A DNA stretch of 64,000 nucleotides from Streptococcus mitis (GTDB lineage Bacteria > Bacillota > Bacilli > Lactobacillales > Streptococcaceae), in assembly GCF_000722685.1 (NCBI RefSeq), contig NZ_JPFV01000013.1, positions 62,001 through 126,000 on the forward strand, written 5' to 3'. The notes beneath the pieces are model-generated. The model saw only the letters and a program-made list of their open reading frames with translations, was not told the DNA's origin and did no database searches. Positions within the stretch are counted from its first letter, which is position 1. Every line of letters begins with the position of its first letter. The translations under genes were made by a program, and so were the position numbers. This document shows positions 37,352 to 47,827 of the stretch, one piece after another.

Positions 37352-39188
37352 AATGGTCTCCTTCTGTTTGGTAATTTACACTCTTTTCCGCTACTTGAGA
37401 CAACTCCATTTCTTCCTGCGGCTTCAACTTCCTCTGCACAGCTTCTGCGACTGCCCTTGGCACACCGACTTCAACGATTTCATCCACACTGGCTTCCTTG
37501 ATTTTGGTTAGAGACTTGAAATGCTTCATGAGATTTTGCTTGCGTTTAGGTCCCAGCCCTTCAATTCCATCCAGTTGTGAAGAAAAAGAATTTTTGGAGC
37601 GCAGTTGGCGGTGGAAAGTAATGGCAAAGCGGTGGACCTCATCTTGAATGCGTTGAAGGAGGAAAAATTCCTGAGAATTGCGAGACAGCTCTACCACCTC
37701 AAGCGGATCTCCAAAGAGCAATTCATGGGTTTGGTGCTTATCATTCTTTTGCAGACCTGCAATTGGGATATCCAAGCCCAGTTCATCTTGGATGACCTGC
37801 TTGGCAATATTGACTTGACCTTGTCCCCCATCAATGACAATCAAATCTGGAGGAGTCAAACCATCACGCTGTACTCGACCATAGCGCCTGCGAATGACTT
37901 CTCTCATACTGGCATAGTCGTCTGGCCCGACTACGGTCTTGATTTTATACTTACGGTAATCCTTCTTACTAGGTTTTCCGTTGACAAAGACCACCATGGC
38001 CGAAACAGGACTGGTCCCCATGATATTGGAGTTATCGAAGGATTCGATGCGAACTGGAGTCGGGATTTGGAGCAAACGTCCTAGATTTTCAATAGCTCCT
38101 TGGGTCTTTTCAACTGATTTTTCTAGCAGGTTAAATTTCTGCTCTAGGCTGACTCGGGCATTCTTTATAGCTAGATTAACCAGTTGTTTTTTCTCTCCAC
38201 GTTGGGGTTTGAGAATCTTGGTATCCACCAAGGCCTTGACTGCTTCTTCATCGATATCCTGCGGAATCAGCACCTCATTGGGAACCAGGTGAGATTTTTC
38301 TTGATAGAATTGTCCCACATAGGTCAAGAAATCCTCATCTGGATCATTGTAGTAGGGGAAGAGATTGACATCTCGCTCAATGAGCTTGCCCTGACGAACA
38401 AAGAAAACCTGAACACACATCCAGCCCTTGTCCACATAGTAACCAAAGACATCCCGATTTTGGAGATCCTTGGCCATAACCCTTTGCTTGGTCCGAAGCG
38501 TTCCAATGGCCTGAATCAAGTCACGGTATTCCGCAGCAAGTTCAAACTCCATACTTTGAGCTGCCTTCGCCATCTTTCCCTTGAGGTCATCGATGATTTT
38601 GTCATCCTGTCCTTTTAGGAAATCAGAAACCTCCTGAGCCATGGACTGGAAATAAGCCTCATCCTTCTTACAGATGGTGTGGGCCATACATTGACCGATA
38701 TGGTAGTAAAAACAGACCTTAGAAGGTGGATTGCTACACTTGCGAAAAGGGAAAATTCGATCCAAAAGTCGCTTGATTTCATTTGCTGCCCCTACATCTG
38801 GATAGGGACCAAAGTAGAGACCACCGTCCTTTTTGACCTGACGAGTGATAATCAAACGAGGATAGCGCTCATTGGTGATTTTGATGAAGGGATAGGACTT
38901 ATCATCCTTGAGCATAATATTGTATTTAGGCTTATTTTCCTTAATCAGGTTGATTTCTAGGAGAAGGGCCTCAATATTGGACTCCGTAACGATAAATTCA
39001 AAATCCACAATTTCAGACACCAGAGCCTCTGTCTTAGTATCATGACTTCCATGGAAATAAGACCTCACGCGGTTACGCAGATTTTTAGCCTTTCCTACAT
39101 AGATAATGGTGCCGTTTTTATCCTTGTGAATGTAGCAACCAGGGCTGGTAGGCAAGAGCTCTAGTTTTGATTTAATCAAGTTGTTCAT
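37341..39188 (-). CDS. uvrC: UvrABC excinuclease subunit C
   Basis: A 615-aa UvrC that makes both incisions in nucleotide excision repair. The N-terminal GIY-YIG nuclease is [20 protein letters not shown] (residues 14-33), the central UvrB-binding domain is near residues 200-240, the RNase H-like nuclease has [11 protein letters not shown] and VIDGGQGQ, and the C-terminal tandem HhH includes [16 protein letters not shown]. The start ATG 39188 has no ribosome site, but TATAAT lies 6 bp upstream, suggesting a leaderless mRNA. Confidence 0.95.
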   Translation of the reverse strand: MNNLIKSKLELLPTSPGCYIHKDKNGTIIYVGKAKNLRNRVRSYFHGSHDTKTEALVSEIVDFEFIVTESNIEALLLEINLIKENKPKYNIMLKDDKSYPFIKITNERYPRLIITRQVKKDGGLYFGPYPDVGAANEIKRLLDRIFPFRKCSNPPSKVCFYYHIGQCMAHTICKKDEAYFQSMAQEVSDFLKGQDDKIIDDLKGKMAKAAQSMEFELAAEYRDLIQAIGTLRTKQRVMAKDLQNRDVFGYYVDKGWMCVQVFFVRQGKLIERDVNLFPYYNDPDEDFLTYVGQFYQEKSHLVPNEVLIPQDIDEEAVKALVDTKILKPQRGEKKQLVNLAIKNARVSLEQKFNLLEKSVEKTQGAIENLGRLLQIPTPVRIESFDNSNIMGTSPVSAMVVFVNGKPSKKDYRKYKIKTVVGPDDYASMREVIRRRYGRVQRDGLTPPDLIVIDGGQGQVNIAKQVIQDELGLDIPIAGLQKNDKHQTHELLFGDPLEVVELSRNSQEFFLLQRIQDEVHRFAITFHRQLRSKNSFSSQLDGIEGLGPKRKQNLMKHFKSLTKIKEASVDEIVEVGVPRAVAEAVQRKLKPQEEMELSQVAEKSVNYQTEGDHYES

Positions 39189-39194
39189 AATTCC

Positions 39195-39200
39195 ATTATA
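39195..39200 (-). promoter_or_regulatory. Possible leaderless uvrC promoter (-10)
   Basis: TATAAT on the minus strand ends 6 bp before the uvrC ATG, so transcription would start at or next to the start codon. The -35 is poor and there is no Shine-Dalgarno sequence. Confidence 0.5.
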
Positions 39201-39202
39201 AC

Positions 39203-39231
39203 AAAAAAGTAGGGAAAGATAGTCCCCTACT
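39203..39231 (-). terminator. Terminator of the matrixin-like gene
   Basis: On the minus strand AGTAGGG and CCCTACT flank a 10-nt loop, followed by TTTTTTG. The stem starts within the last codons of the protease gene. Confidence 0.8.
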
Positions 39232-39928
39232 CATTGGTCTCATATAATTTTCGAAGTCTTTCAACATCCTCTTCCTGGATACCATAAAAGGAACCTGCAG
39301 GTTGCATCACAGACTTCTCATCTGTATGGTCCAAGCCAATTGCATGCCCCAACTCATGTTCTGCCGTATGGACGATACGCTCAAAGGAATAGCCATAGTT
39401 AGGATTGGACAAATAATAATGATTCAACCGCACCGTTACAGACAAGAATTGCCCCGTCAAGAGATTGGTCTGACTTTCCGCCTCTCCTGCCACAGGAGTA
39501 CCTCCGTCATTCATCTCCGTAGCCAAGATATCTGCCTTGCTGGACTCAGTCACAAGTTCAAAATGAAAGGCACCAGTTTGATTCCAGTTCTGAATTGCTT
39601 CTAAATATGCCTCTTGAAAGCGTGAATCCATCTGCGGATCCAGGTAAATACGAGCAGAAGCCTGTGGCCATCTTCCTTCAGAATGCTGGTGGCTATCTGT
39701 CTGGTTCAACTTAGGCAGTTGCCCTGTTCTTTCCCATTGGTCGATACTTTGTTGACCAATTTTTACTGACCGTTCTGCTTGCTTCAGCGCCCCTTGAAAA
39801 TCCCCGTTCAGATACCAGAGAAATCCAAAAGCAAGAGTACATAAAAGCAAAACAATCCAAACCAGACGCCAAAACAAACGCCAAATAAAATAAAAGAAAG
39901 CCCCTATCAAACGAAAAAGCCAGCGCAT
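39227..39928 (-). CDS. Membrane-anchored matrixin-like zinc metalloprotease
   Basis: A 233-aa protein. I choose ATG 39928 ([20 protein letters not shown]) after GGTGGAGAG. One strongly hydrophobic N-terminal anchor (residues ~5-40), a short linker, then an extracellular metzincin domain with [18 protein letters not shown] (HExxHxxGxxH) and the Met-turn SVMQPAG. It therefore faces the wall side. Physiological target unknown; a homologue next to uvrC is conserved in mitis-group streptococci as far as I remember. Confidence 0.85.
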   Translation of the reverse strand: MRWLFRLIGAFFYFIWRLFWRLVWIVLLLCTLAFGFLWYLNGDFQGALKQAERSVKIGQQSIDQWERTGQLPKLNQTDSHQHSEGRWPQASARIYLDPQMDSRFQEAYLEAIQNWNQTGAFHFELVTESSKADILATEMNDGGTPVAGEAESQTNLLTGQFLSVTVRLNHYYLSNPNYGYSFERIVHTAEHELGHAIGLDHTDEKSVMQPAGSFYGIQEEDVERLRKLYETNE

Positions 39929-40006
39929 GTCTCTCCACCTTTCTAGCAAATAAAGTCTATTTTACTAAAACAAGCTGAAAGAAAACTAAATACTGACTTT
40001 TTCATC

Positions 40007-42463
40007 TTAACGTCCTAATATTTTTTTGAATAACTGAATAGCTTTGTATTTTAAAGATGATGGATGATAACGGAAAGTTCCTGATTTACGTACAATATAG
40101 CCATTAAAATTCTGTTTAAAACGCAAAACACCATCACTACCATCAAAAATCCCTTGAATGCCTAGGAAGTTGTATTTAGGTATTCCACGTTTTATGCTTT
40201 CCAACATAACATATTTTTGAAGCAGTGCAGGGGCATAGAACTTATTAAACTCAGTGTAAGAACCACTAAAGAGATAAGTCGTTTCCTGAGGCATATAAAC
40301 AAATAAACTCCCGGCTAAAACAATATCTTCTTCTCCATATTTTTCAATCAAGTCTCGCGCTTCTGCTTTTCGAACTTCAAACGTTTCAAATTGACTAGAA
40401 TATTCTCTCAGTTGATTTTGTTTTTTCTCAGAATGAGGATTTTTACTCAAATCAAGTCGCAACTTGTCCAGGATTTCTTCTAGTTTACTTTGCTCACCTT
40501 GTAATTTGTTCATATATTCCGAAAAATTCAAGGTTGCTATGAGAAACTCAGCTTGTTCTCCAAATGAATCATAAAAGTGCTCATAATATTCTAAACTTTT
40601 ATCACTGTATTCTCTACGTTCAGAGGTTTCTTTTGTTATATTCTTAAAAATCGATAGTTCTTCACGTTGTAACTTTTTCAACCGAATGCCAAACGTTTCA
40701 GCCTTTTTCACCAAGGGTTTACCCTTTTTGCTAAAACTTTTAAGCAAATTCTTTTCAGTTAATTCAGTCAAATCTTTATAGTATAACCAATCTGGTTCTC
40801 CACCTGGATAACCTCTTGTCAAGCCATCAAATTGATAACCTAAATCAGTTAAACCTTGAATGATACTTTTTTTCTCAGCATCTATTGGATTACCTTCACT
40901 ATCAAAAGTTTGATAAGTTTCATAAGGTTTTACAAGCAACTCTAATACACCATTTTGCTTGGCATATTCTTTTAACTCCGCATAAAAAACTGGAAGAGCA
41001 TCTTGTTGGGTATAAATCGGCCCCGAATTGAGCTCCATATGCAGACCACCCAGCATGGGCAAGCTATAAACCAGAGCTGCAACTTGAATTTCTCCTTCTT
41101 GTTTCAAAGCTAGATAAACAATTCGAGCTCCTCTTTTTTCTAACAAGTCCCCCATCTGGACCGATTGCATAAAGGAACGAGAAGAAACCTGATCAGAATA
41201 AGCCTGAAACTCTTCTTTCGTGAGTGTAATTAGTGCCATATACTTACTTTCTATGTTTTTTCTTAATGTTTTACGGAAATCAAGAGCAAGTCTTAACAGA
41301 GGATAGAGAGGATGGATAGGCATTGTAAATTCTCCCAAATATTCTTCAATCGTTGGATTAAATTTTTCCTTAAAATGATAAAGTCCACCATTGAGAGAGT
41401 TTTCAACACCACCTAAATTTTGCCACAACATACCTCGCTCAAAGGCATAGCGAGCCGTTTCATACCAAGTTAAAATTGGTGCATTGTAACGTTTAAAATC
41501 ATCATCCATACCAGCATATAGATTGACAGAGGTAGTACCAAATTCCAAACTTAAAGTAGCCGCTAAAGGAATGTTTGATTTTCCCATATTCATATATCCC
41601 TGCAAGAAATCTCTTTCCTCTTCTAAACGTTCTTTTTCTTTTATATTTTCCTGAACTTTTGAAGGTTTGGTTGCATCATTAAATTTTTCTGCAACTACTC
41701 TATTTTTTTCTAACTGTTCTTCTAATTCTCTTAAACGCTTAGAAACATCCAAACTCGTTAGCGTGATATAAGAATCTTCTTTGAAGTTATCTAATAATTT
41801 TTTATAATAGGCTTCGTTTCTTAAATGAATCTCTTTTCGCTTCTCAGTTTTTTTCATCAACTCCGAAAATGAATCTAATAGTTCCAGTCCACCATATTGA
41901 ATCTCAAGCCCTTTGTTTCGTGCTGTTCGGATAGCTTGCCTCGTTGATTTAGAAAGTTTATCTTCTTCAAAATTTTCCTTATATATTTTCGCCTGAATAC
42001 GAGGCTGAATGGTGTCATCCATCTCGGTTGTCCGCCCAGACCATTTCACTCCTAATTGCCCTAAAATATCAACAATAGCAAGATTTTCAGGATATTCTGT
42101 TTTATCTTGATTGACCAAATGTTGAGATAGACAAATGCTTGGATCGAAAGTCACAAAAACCGCTCTCTTATTGCGAGCATAAGACTTAATAGACTGCAGG
42201 ACAAACTTTAAAAGTTCTGTATCCCTGTAATCCAATATAGGACCTCTTGGAATATAAAACATTTTATACCCCAAAGGCAGAGATTTTATGAGAATACTAG
42301 CCACAGCCAGTAAGTTCTCCCCTTCATAGACACCAAGCCTCTCATTATTCCAATCAGATTTCACTTTTTCCCAAGCACTGCTTTGTAATAGATTAACCAT
42401 GGGATGTTCTTTTACAAAATCATCATACTCTGATAGTGGTATCCCAAGCTGATAACGATACAT
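40007..42463 (-). CDS. murMN: MurM-MurN fused branching ligase frame (murM and murN joined by a one-base difference)
   Basis: One open frame of 818 codons holds two complete FemABX ligases. Residues 1-~405 are MurM (MYRYQLGIPLSEYDDFVKEH...), which adds the first residue (Ala or Ser) to lipid II lysine; from Met ~409 it is MurN (MALITLTKEEFQAYSDQVSS), which adds the second Ala. Each half has two GNAT-like lobes and a coiled-coil arm (SKRLRELEEQLEKNRVVAEK; SKLEEILDKLRLDL). At the joint the minus strand reads AAGAAAAAACATAG (A6, 41256-41261 on the plus strand). With A7, MurM would end KTLRKKHRK and a TAA at 41246-41244, making 406 aa, and MurN would start at 41239 with 410 aa, both the usual lengths. 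So this is either a genuine new fusion or a one-base under-call. MurM/MurN affect penicillin resistance. Confidence 0.88.
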   Translation of the reverse strand: MYRYQLGIPLSEYDDFVKEHPMVNLLQSSAWEKVKSDWNNERLGVYEGENLLAVASILIKSLPLGYKMFYIPRGPILDYRDTELLKFVLQSIKSYARNKRAVFVTFDPSICLSQHLVNQDKTEYPENLAIVDILGQLGVKWSGRTTEMDDTIQPRIQAKIYKENFEEDKLSKSTRQAIRTARNKGLEIQYGGLELLDSFSELMKKTEKRKEIHLRNEAYYKKLLDNFKEDSYITLTSLDVSKRLRELEEQLEKNRVVAEKFNDATKPSKVQENIKEKERLEEERDFLQGYMNMGKSNIPLAATLSLEFGTTSVNLYAGMDDDFKRYNAPILTWYETARYAFERGMLWQNLGGVENSLNGGLYHFKEKFNPTIEEYLGEFTMPIHPLYPLLRLALDFRKTLRKNIESKYMALITLTKEEFQAYSDQVSSRSFMQSVQMGDLLEKRGARIVYLALKQEGEIQVAALVYSLPMLGGLHMELNSGPIYTQQDALPVFYAELKEYAKQNGVLELLVKPYETYQTFDSEGNPIDAEKKSIIQGLTDLGYQFDGLTRGYPGGEPDWLYYKDLTELTEKNLLKSFSKKGKPLVKKAETFGIRLKKLQREELSIFKNITKETSERREYSDKSLEYYEHFYDSFGEQAEFLIATLNFSEYMNKLQGEQSKLEEILDKLRLDLSKNPHSEKKQNQLREYSSQFETFEVRKAEARDLIEKYGEEDIVLAGSLFVYMPQETTYLFSGSYTEFNKFYAPALLQKYVMLESIKRGIPKYNFLGIQGIFDGSDGVLRFKQNFNGYIVRKSGTFRYHPSSLKYKAIQLFKKILGR

Positions 42464-42593
42464 ATTTTTCTCTCTTTCAACTAGTATCTCTCTACTATTT
42501 TACTATTTTCGATTAAAAAGTCTAGCAAAAATAGACTTCCATCAATGTTTTTAAGCCAAGAATAACTATAAATGGTGGTTTATTTATAAAAAA

Positions 42594-43385
<792 letters not shown>

Positions 43386-43399
43386 CTATTTTCCGATAA

Positions 43400-43420
43400 G
43401 AAAAAGCCGAAATTCGACTT
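43400..43420 (-). terminator. Weak terminator after rnjB
   Basis: On the minus strand AAGTCGA and TCGGCTT flank ATT, followed by TTTTC, 20 bp after the rnjB stop. Confidence 0.5.
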
Positions 43421-43441
43421 TCCCTCTGTTTATTTCAATGA

Positions 43442-45103
43442 TTATTTTGCTTCCATCACCACTGGTAAAATAGCTGGACGACGCTTAGTTTGATCAAAGA
43501 GATACTTGGTCAAATTATCACGAACCTTCCCTTTAAGATCAGCCCAGTCAAAGTCATCTCCTTGAAGATACTCTTCCACCGTTTGGTTAATCAATTCTGA
43601 ACTTTCACGGAGAATATCGCGGCTCTTCTTGAGATAAACAAATCCACGCGTGTGCACACGAGCCTTGGCCACAATTTTCTTCTCACGACGGTTAACGGTG
43701 ATTGCTACGATGAAAATACCATCCTCTGACAAGACCTTACGGTCACGAAGGACTACATTTCCAACATCACCGATAGCATTTCCGTCAATCAAGACATCCC
43801 CTGCCGAAACTGCGCCAGCTGGGACAAAGTCCCCATTCTCATAAGCCATGCTGGTTCCCTTTTTAGGGATAAAAATGCGTTCTGGCAACATACCAACAGC
43901 CATAGCAGCCTTAGCATGGGCATCCAACTCACGGTACTCCCCTTGAATTGGGAAGAGATACTTGGGTTGCAAGAGATTAATCATCAACTGCAAATCACGC
44001 GCATTTCCGTGACCTGACACACGCAAGCTTTGAGTGATCAGTTTGACAACCCCACCAGCTTGGTAAATCATGTTTTCCACACGCGCCATAACTGCTTCTT
44101 TGGCGATAGATGGAGTCGTTACGATATAGACCAGGTCACCGTCCTTGATTTCTACATAACGGTGGCGACCAATTGACATCTTGCGAAGACCGTTGATAGG
44201 CTCACCCATACGACCTGTCTCAAGTATAATCAACTCATGGTCTTCAAAGCGAGACATATCTTTTGGCTTAATCAAAAGACTCTCGTTAGCTAGAGACAAT
44301 TTCTTAAGACGAATAGCAGTACGGACGATATTTTCAATATCAAATCCTGTCAAGACCACACGACGGCCTGTTGCATCCGCAGCATCAAACACCTGCTGGA
44401 TACGAGAGAGGTTGCTAGCTACTGCTGCAACAATGATACGACCATCCCAGTCTGCAATAGTTTGAGTGATTTCATCCCCAACTTCACTTTCACTAGCCAC
44501 TTGGATATTGCTATCTGCATTGGCTGAATCGCTAAGAAGAGCTAGAACTCCGTCACGACCGATTTCTGCCAAACGAGCGAAGTCTGTCGCATAAGATTCA
44601 CTAGCTGTCTGGTCAAATTTGAAGTCACCTGTATAAACGATACTACCTTCAGCTGTCTTCAAGACCACACCCAGACTTTCTGGGATAGAGTGGGTCGTAC
44701 GGAAGAAGGACACCACAGTCCCTCCAAAATCAATCTCCGAATCCTCATCAATGACATGGAAATCATTGAATTTCTTAACTGTGTCATTTCCTTTGACAAA
44801 GAGTTTTGCCAACTCAATGGTCAACTCAGACCCAAATACAGGTACCTTGGCTTCAGCCAAGAGATAAGGCAGAGCACCAATGGCATCCGCATGGCCGTGG
44901 GTCAAGAAGACCCCAGCGATACGATCGCTATTTTCAAAAAGGTAGTCCATGTTTGGAATAACGACATCCACCCCTAGTTGTTCATTTTCAGGATATTTCA
45001 GACCTGCATCCAAAACGAAAATAGATCCATCGATTTCAGCGATATACATATTTTTCCCGTTTTCACGTACACCACCAAGTGTTGTTAGACTGATATTACT
45101 CAT
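43442..45103 (-). CDS. rnjB: Ribonuclease J2
   Basis: A 553-aa beta-CASP metallo-beta-lactamase. The usual HxHxDH motif reads THGHADAIGALPYLL, so the DH zinc ligands are degraded as in RNase J2 rather than J1. Later motifs are VYTGDFKFD, LLSDSANAD, beta-CASP VSGHGNARDLQLM and the C-terminal tetramer domain. J2 works in complex with J1 in mRNA decay and rRNA processing. It has its own TATAAT upstream, beyond which sits a BOX element. Confidence 0.9.
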   Translation of the reverse strand: MSNISLTTLGGVRENGKNMYIAEIDGSIFVLDAGLKYPENEQLGVDVVIPNMDYLFENSDRIAGVFLTHGHADAIGALPYLLAEAKVPVFGSELTIELAKLFVKGNDTVKKFNDFHVIDEDSEIDFGGTVVSFFRTTHSIPESLGVVLKTAEGSIVYTGDFKFDQTASESYATDFARLAEIGRDGVLALLSDSANADSNIQVASESEVGDEITQTIADWDGRIIVAAVASNLSRIQQVFDAADATGRRVVLTGFDIENIVRTAIRLKKLSLANESLLIKPKDMSRFEDHELIILETGRMGEPINGLRKMSIGRHRYVEIKDGDLVYIVTTPSIAKEAVMARVENMIYQAGGVVKLITQSLRVSGHGNARDLQLMINLLQPKYLFPIQGEYRELDAHAKAAMAVGMLPERIFIPKKGTSMAYENGDFVPAGAVSAGDVLIDGNAIGDVGNVVLRDRKVLSEDGIFIVAITVNRREKKIVAKARVHTRGFVYLKKSRDILRESSELINQTVEEYLQGDDFDWADLKGKVRDNLTKYLFDQTKRRPAILPVVMEAK

Positions 45104-45177
45104 TTTTCCTCCGAAAGCTTAATTTATCTTGATTATAGGGTTTCTTGCCCTTTTATTCTAAAAGCACTATTACTTTT

Positions 45178-45328
45178 ATACTCTTCGAAAATCAGATTCA
45201 AACCACGTCAGCTTCGCCTTGGATTATATATGTGACTGACTTCGTCAGTCTTATCTACAACCTCAAAGCAGTGCTTTGAGCAACCTACGGCTAGCTTCCT
45301 AGTCTGCTCTCTGATTTTCATTGAGTAT
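45178..45328 (+). repeat. BOX element (boxA-boxB-boxC)
   Basis: Complete 151-bp BOX: boxA from ATACTCTTCGAAAATCAG with CCACGTCAGCTTCGCCTTG, boxB with TGACTGACTTCGTCAGTC and CTCAAAGCAGTGCTTTGAG, boxC with CTACGGCTAGCTTCCTAG and GATTTTCATTGAGTAT. It fills most of the 325-bp gap between recJ and rnjB, which otherwise holds the rnjB promoter and recJ terminator. Confidence 0.95.
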
Positions 45329-45393
45329 TAGCCGAATCTTTTCCTACCATTATACCATTTTTTTGATGATTTTCAAAATGAAGATTTGTTTTC

Positions 45394-45420
45394 AAAAAAG
45401 AGCTGGTTGCCCAACTCTTT
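45394..45420 (-). terminator. recJ terminator
   Basis: On the minus strand AAAGAGTTGG and CCAGCTCTTT flank GCAA, followed by further T, 9 bp after the recJ stop. Confidence 0.88.
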
Positions 45421-45428
45421 CCTAGCTT

Positions 45429-47663
45429 CTATTCTTTTTCCATCAAAAAGTCATAGATTTCTTGCACTGTACCCAGCGCTATCATTTCTTGGTCTTTGAC
45501 GGTTTGTTTGAGATTTTGGTAAATCTGACTTTCTCCGATCTCCCGCTTTGGTGCCTCTTTATTGACTGTCATGACACCATCTTTGATCGTCACAAAGTCT
45601 AGCTCTTCAAATACTTGAATCATCTTGACCAGCAAGATTTGTTGAATATTGAGATAGGCAGCTAAATCCTTCAGTTTATAGCGAATATCAAACTCTGGGA
45701 ACTGGTAAATAGTCTTGTACAATTTGGCAAACTGCTCTCTAGTCCCATAGCCTGTCAGATAATAGGCCTTATCAATGTCATTTTTGAAATAGACAGCAGA
45801 GAAATTCTGTTCCTGAAAAATGATCTTCAGCTGAGTAATATCCTCAGGAATGGTTTTCACGACAATAGCTTCACTAGCCGCCAGATTTGGCAGTTCTCCA
45901 GCAAAATCCAAGACTGGAACCCCTTCTGGTAAGACTGCATTTTTCCCACGAATGTTAAAGAGTTGAACACCTTCCACACGCGCATCCACCATCATCAACT
46001 GGAGGGCAGTTTGGCCATTCCATTGGTTGACAGACAATTTGACTGCCAACTCTAGATTCTTGGTTTGAGAAAACTCTGTTGCCCATCTGCCTTGACCAAA
46101 GGCTACCACTTCAAAACTCGCCTCACCTTTGGAAATTTTCAGCTTGAGATGGGCATTGCCTGCCCCCATAGTACGGGCACTTTCAACCTGAAAATCCTTG
46201 ATATAAAAGACAGGTTTCTGATTATCCATTCCAAAAGGTGCCAAGCGCTCAAAGTTCTTGACTGTTTCAAGACTCAAAGTCTCCAAATCCAACTCTTCAT
46301 CTAGGTTTAACTTGTTCTTACCACCAGCATCTGCGCCTTTTTCACGGACATAATCTTCCAAGACCTGAGATAAATCTGAAAGTTTCTCCACTTCCAGCGT
46401 CATTCCTGCTGCACCTGCATGACCACCAAAGGCTATGAAGAGGTCTCTATGAGGATCCAGAGCCTCAAAAATATCGACCGCTTCCACACTACGAGCACTA
46501 CCCTTGGCACGACCGTCCTCTATATTAAGAACAATAACTGTCTGCCCTAGTTCTTCCAACAAACGACCAGCCACGATCCCTAGAACCCCAGGATTCCAGC
46601 CTTCCTTGGCCAAAACTTGGACCTTCTTTTCAGGATCCACCATGGTCTTAGCTTCTTCATAGATTGACTGGACGATTTCCTTGCGCTCTTCGTTTTTCTG
46701 ATGAATCATGAGGGCAATCTCATGCGCTTCCTCGTCGTCAAACCCAGTCAGCAAATCAATGGCAGGATTGGGATCGTCCAAACGCCCCAAGGCATTCAAA
46801 CGAGGGGCAATCTGGAAACCAACTGTCTCTTCTGTCACTTCATTGGCAGCAATCCCAGCCATGTCTAGCATTTCTTGTAGACCAATACGCTGAGTATGTC
46901 CCAACATTTCCAGACCATACTGAACCAAGATACGGTTCTCATCTGTCAAACTAACCATATCAGCAATGGTACCAATAGCGACCAAATCAAGCAATTCCAC
47001 TTGTACTTCTTCTAAAAGGGCACAAGCCAGCTTGAAAGCAACTCCACAACCAGCCAAATATTTGAAAGGATAGTTCGCATCCGGATGTTCAGGATGGACA
47101 ATAGCATAGGCATCTGGTAAGGTTTCAGGCATGGAATGGTGGTCAGTCACAATGACATCCACTCCCATCGACTGGGCCAATTCAATAGCCTCATGACCAG
47201 CAACCCCATTATCCACCGTCACAATCAAGGAAATCCCTTCTTGCTCGATAAAGTATTTATAGACACTAGCATTAGGGCCATAGCCATCGGTAAAACGATT
47301 GGGCAGATAAACTCGGCACTCAGCGCCAAGCTGTTCCAAACTTTCCTTCACAATCGAAGCCGAAGTCATGCCATCCGCATCATAATCACCGTAAACGAGG
47401 ATATTTTCCCCTTCTTCAATGGCCTGACGAATCCGTTCCACTGCCTTGTCCATATCATGGAGCAGATAAGGGTCGTGCAAGTCCTCCAAGGAAGGTTCTA
47501 AAAATTTCTTCAGACTTTCTTGGTCCTGAATCCCTCTTTCAAATAATAACCGAGCCACCTCAGGACCCAGTCCAGCCTTCTTGGCTATCTTTGTAAAATC
47601 CGCATCTTCTACCTGCGGGGCAAACTGCCATTCATAAGTAGGTGTTATCAAAAAGACATCCAC
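45429..47663 (-). CDS. recJ: Single-stranded-DNA exonuclease RecJ
   Basis: A 744-aa 5'-3' exonuclease. DHH motifs: VYGDYDADGMTSASI, VTVDNGVAG, VTDHHSMPETLP; then GCGVAFKLACALLE, the DHHA1 region FGGHAGAAGMTLE near residue 440, the OB fold, and a C-terminal extension usual in Gram-positive RecJ. It acts in RecF repair and mismatch repair. Start ATG 47663 (MDVFLITPTYEWQF). Transcribed alone, divergent from the amino-acid ABC operon. Confidence 0.95.
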   Translation of the reverse strand: MDVFLITPTYEWQFAPQVEDADFTKIAKKAGLGPEVARLLFERGIQDQESLKKFLEPSLEDLHDPYLLHDMDKAVERIRQAIEEGENILVYGDYDADGMTSASIVKESLEQLGAECRVYLPNRFTDGYGPNASVYKYFIEQEGISLIVTVDNGVAGHEAIELAQSMGVDVIVTDHHSMPETLPDAYAIVHPEHPDANYPFKYLAGCGVAFKLACALLEEVQVELLDLVAIGTIADMVSLTDENRILVQYGLEMLGHTQRIGLQEMLDMAGIAANEVTEETVGFQIAPRLNALGRLDDPNPAIDLLTGFDDEEAHEIALMIHQKNEERKEIVQSIYEEAKTMVDPEKKVQVLAKEGWNPGVLGIVAGRLLEELGQTVIVLNIEDGRAKGSARSVEAVDIFEALDPHRDLFIAFGGHAGAAGMTLEVEKLSDLSQVLEDYVREKGADAGGKNKLNLDEELDLETLSLETVKNFERLAPFGMDNQKPVFYIKDFQVESARTMGAGNAHLKLKISKGEASFEVVAFGQGRWATEFSQTKNLELAVKLSVNQWNGQTALQLMMVDARVEGVQLFNIRGKNAVLPEGVPVLDFAGELPNLAASEAIVVKTIPEDITQLKIIFQEQNFSAVYFKNDIDKAYYLTGYGTREQFAKLYKTIYQFPEFDIRYKLKDLAAYLNIQQILLVKMIQVFEELDFVTIKDGVMTVNKEAPKREIGESQIYQNLKQTVKDQEMIALGTVQEIYDFLMEKE

Positions 47664-47764
47664 TCTTTCTAAGAATTCTATCGTTTCATTATAACATGAT
47701 TTAGGCTTTTTCTCTATCCAGATTGCTTTTTTATAAAATTTTAGTGAATTTTTTCAGATATGAT

Positions 47765-47793
47765 TTGACAAGGCAATTCTTTTGGTGTAGAAT
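47765..47793 (+). promoter_or_regulatory. Promoter of the amino-acid ABC operon
   Basis: -35 TTGACA (47765-47770), 17-bp spacer, -10 TAGAAT (47788-47793), followed at 35 bp by the first gene. Confidence 0.85.
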
Positions 47794-47827
47794 CGTGTTA
47801 TAAAATCTGACACAAAGGAGATTCCTT

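Noticed and set aside
45178..45328. Riboswitch or T-box upstream of rnjB
   Set aside because: The structured sequence is explained fully by BOX boxA-boxB-boxC.
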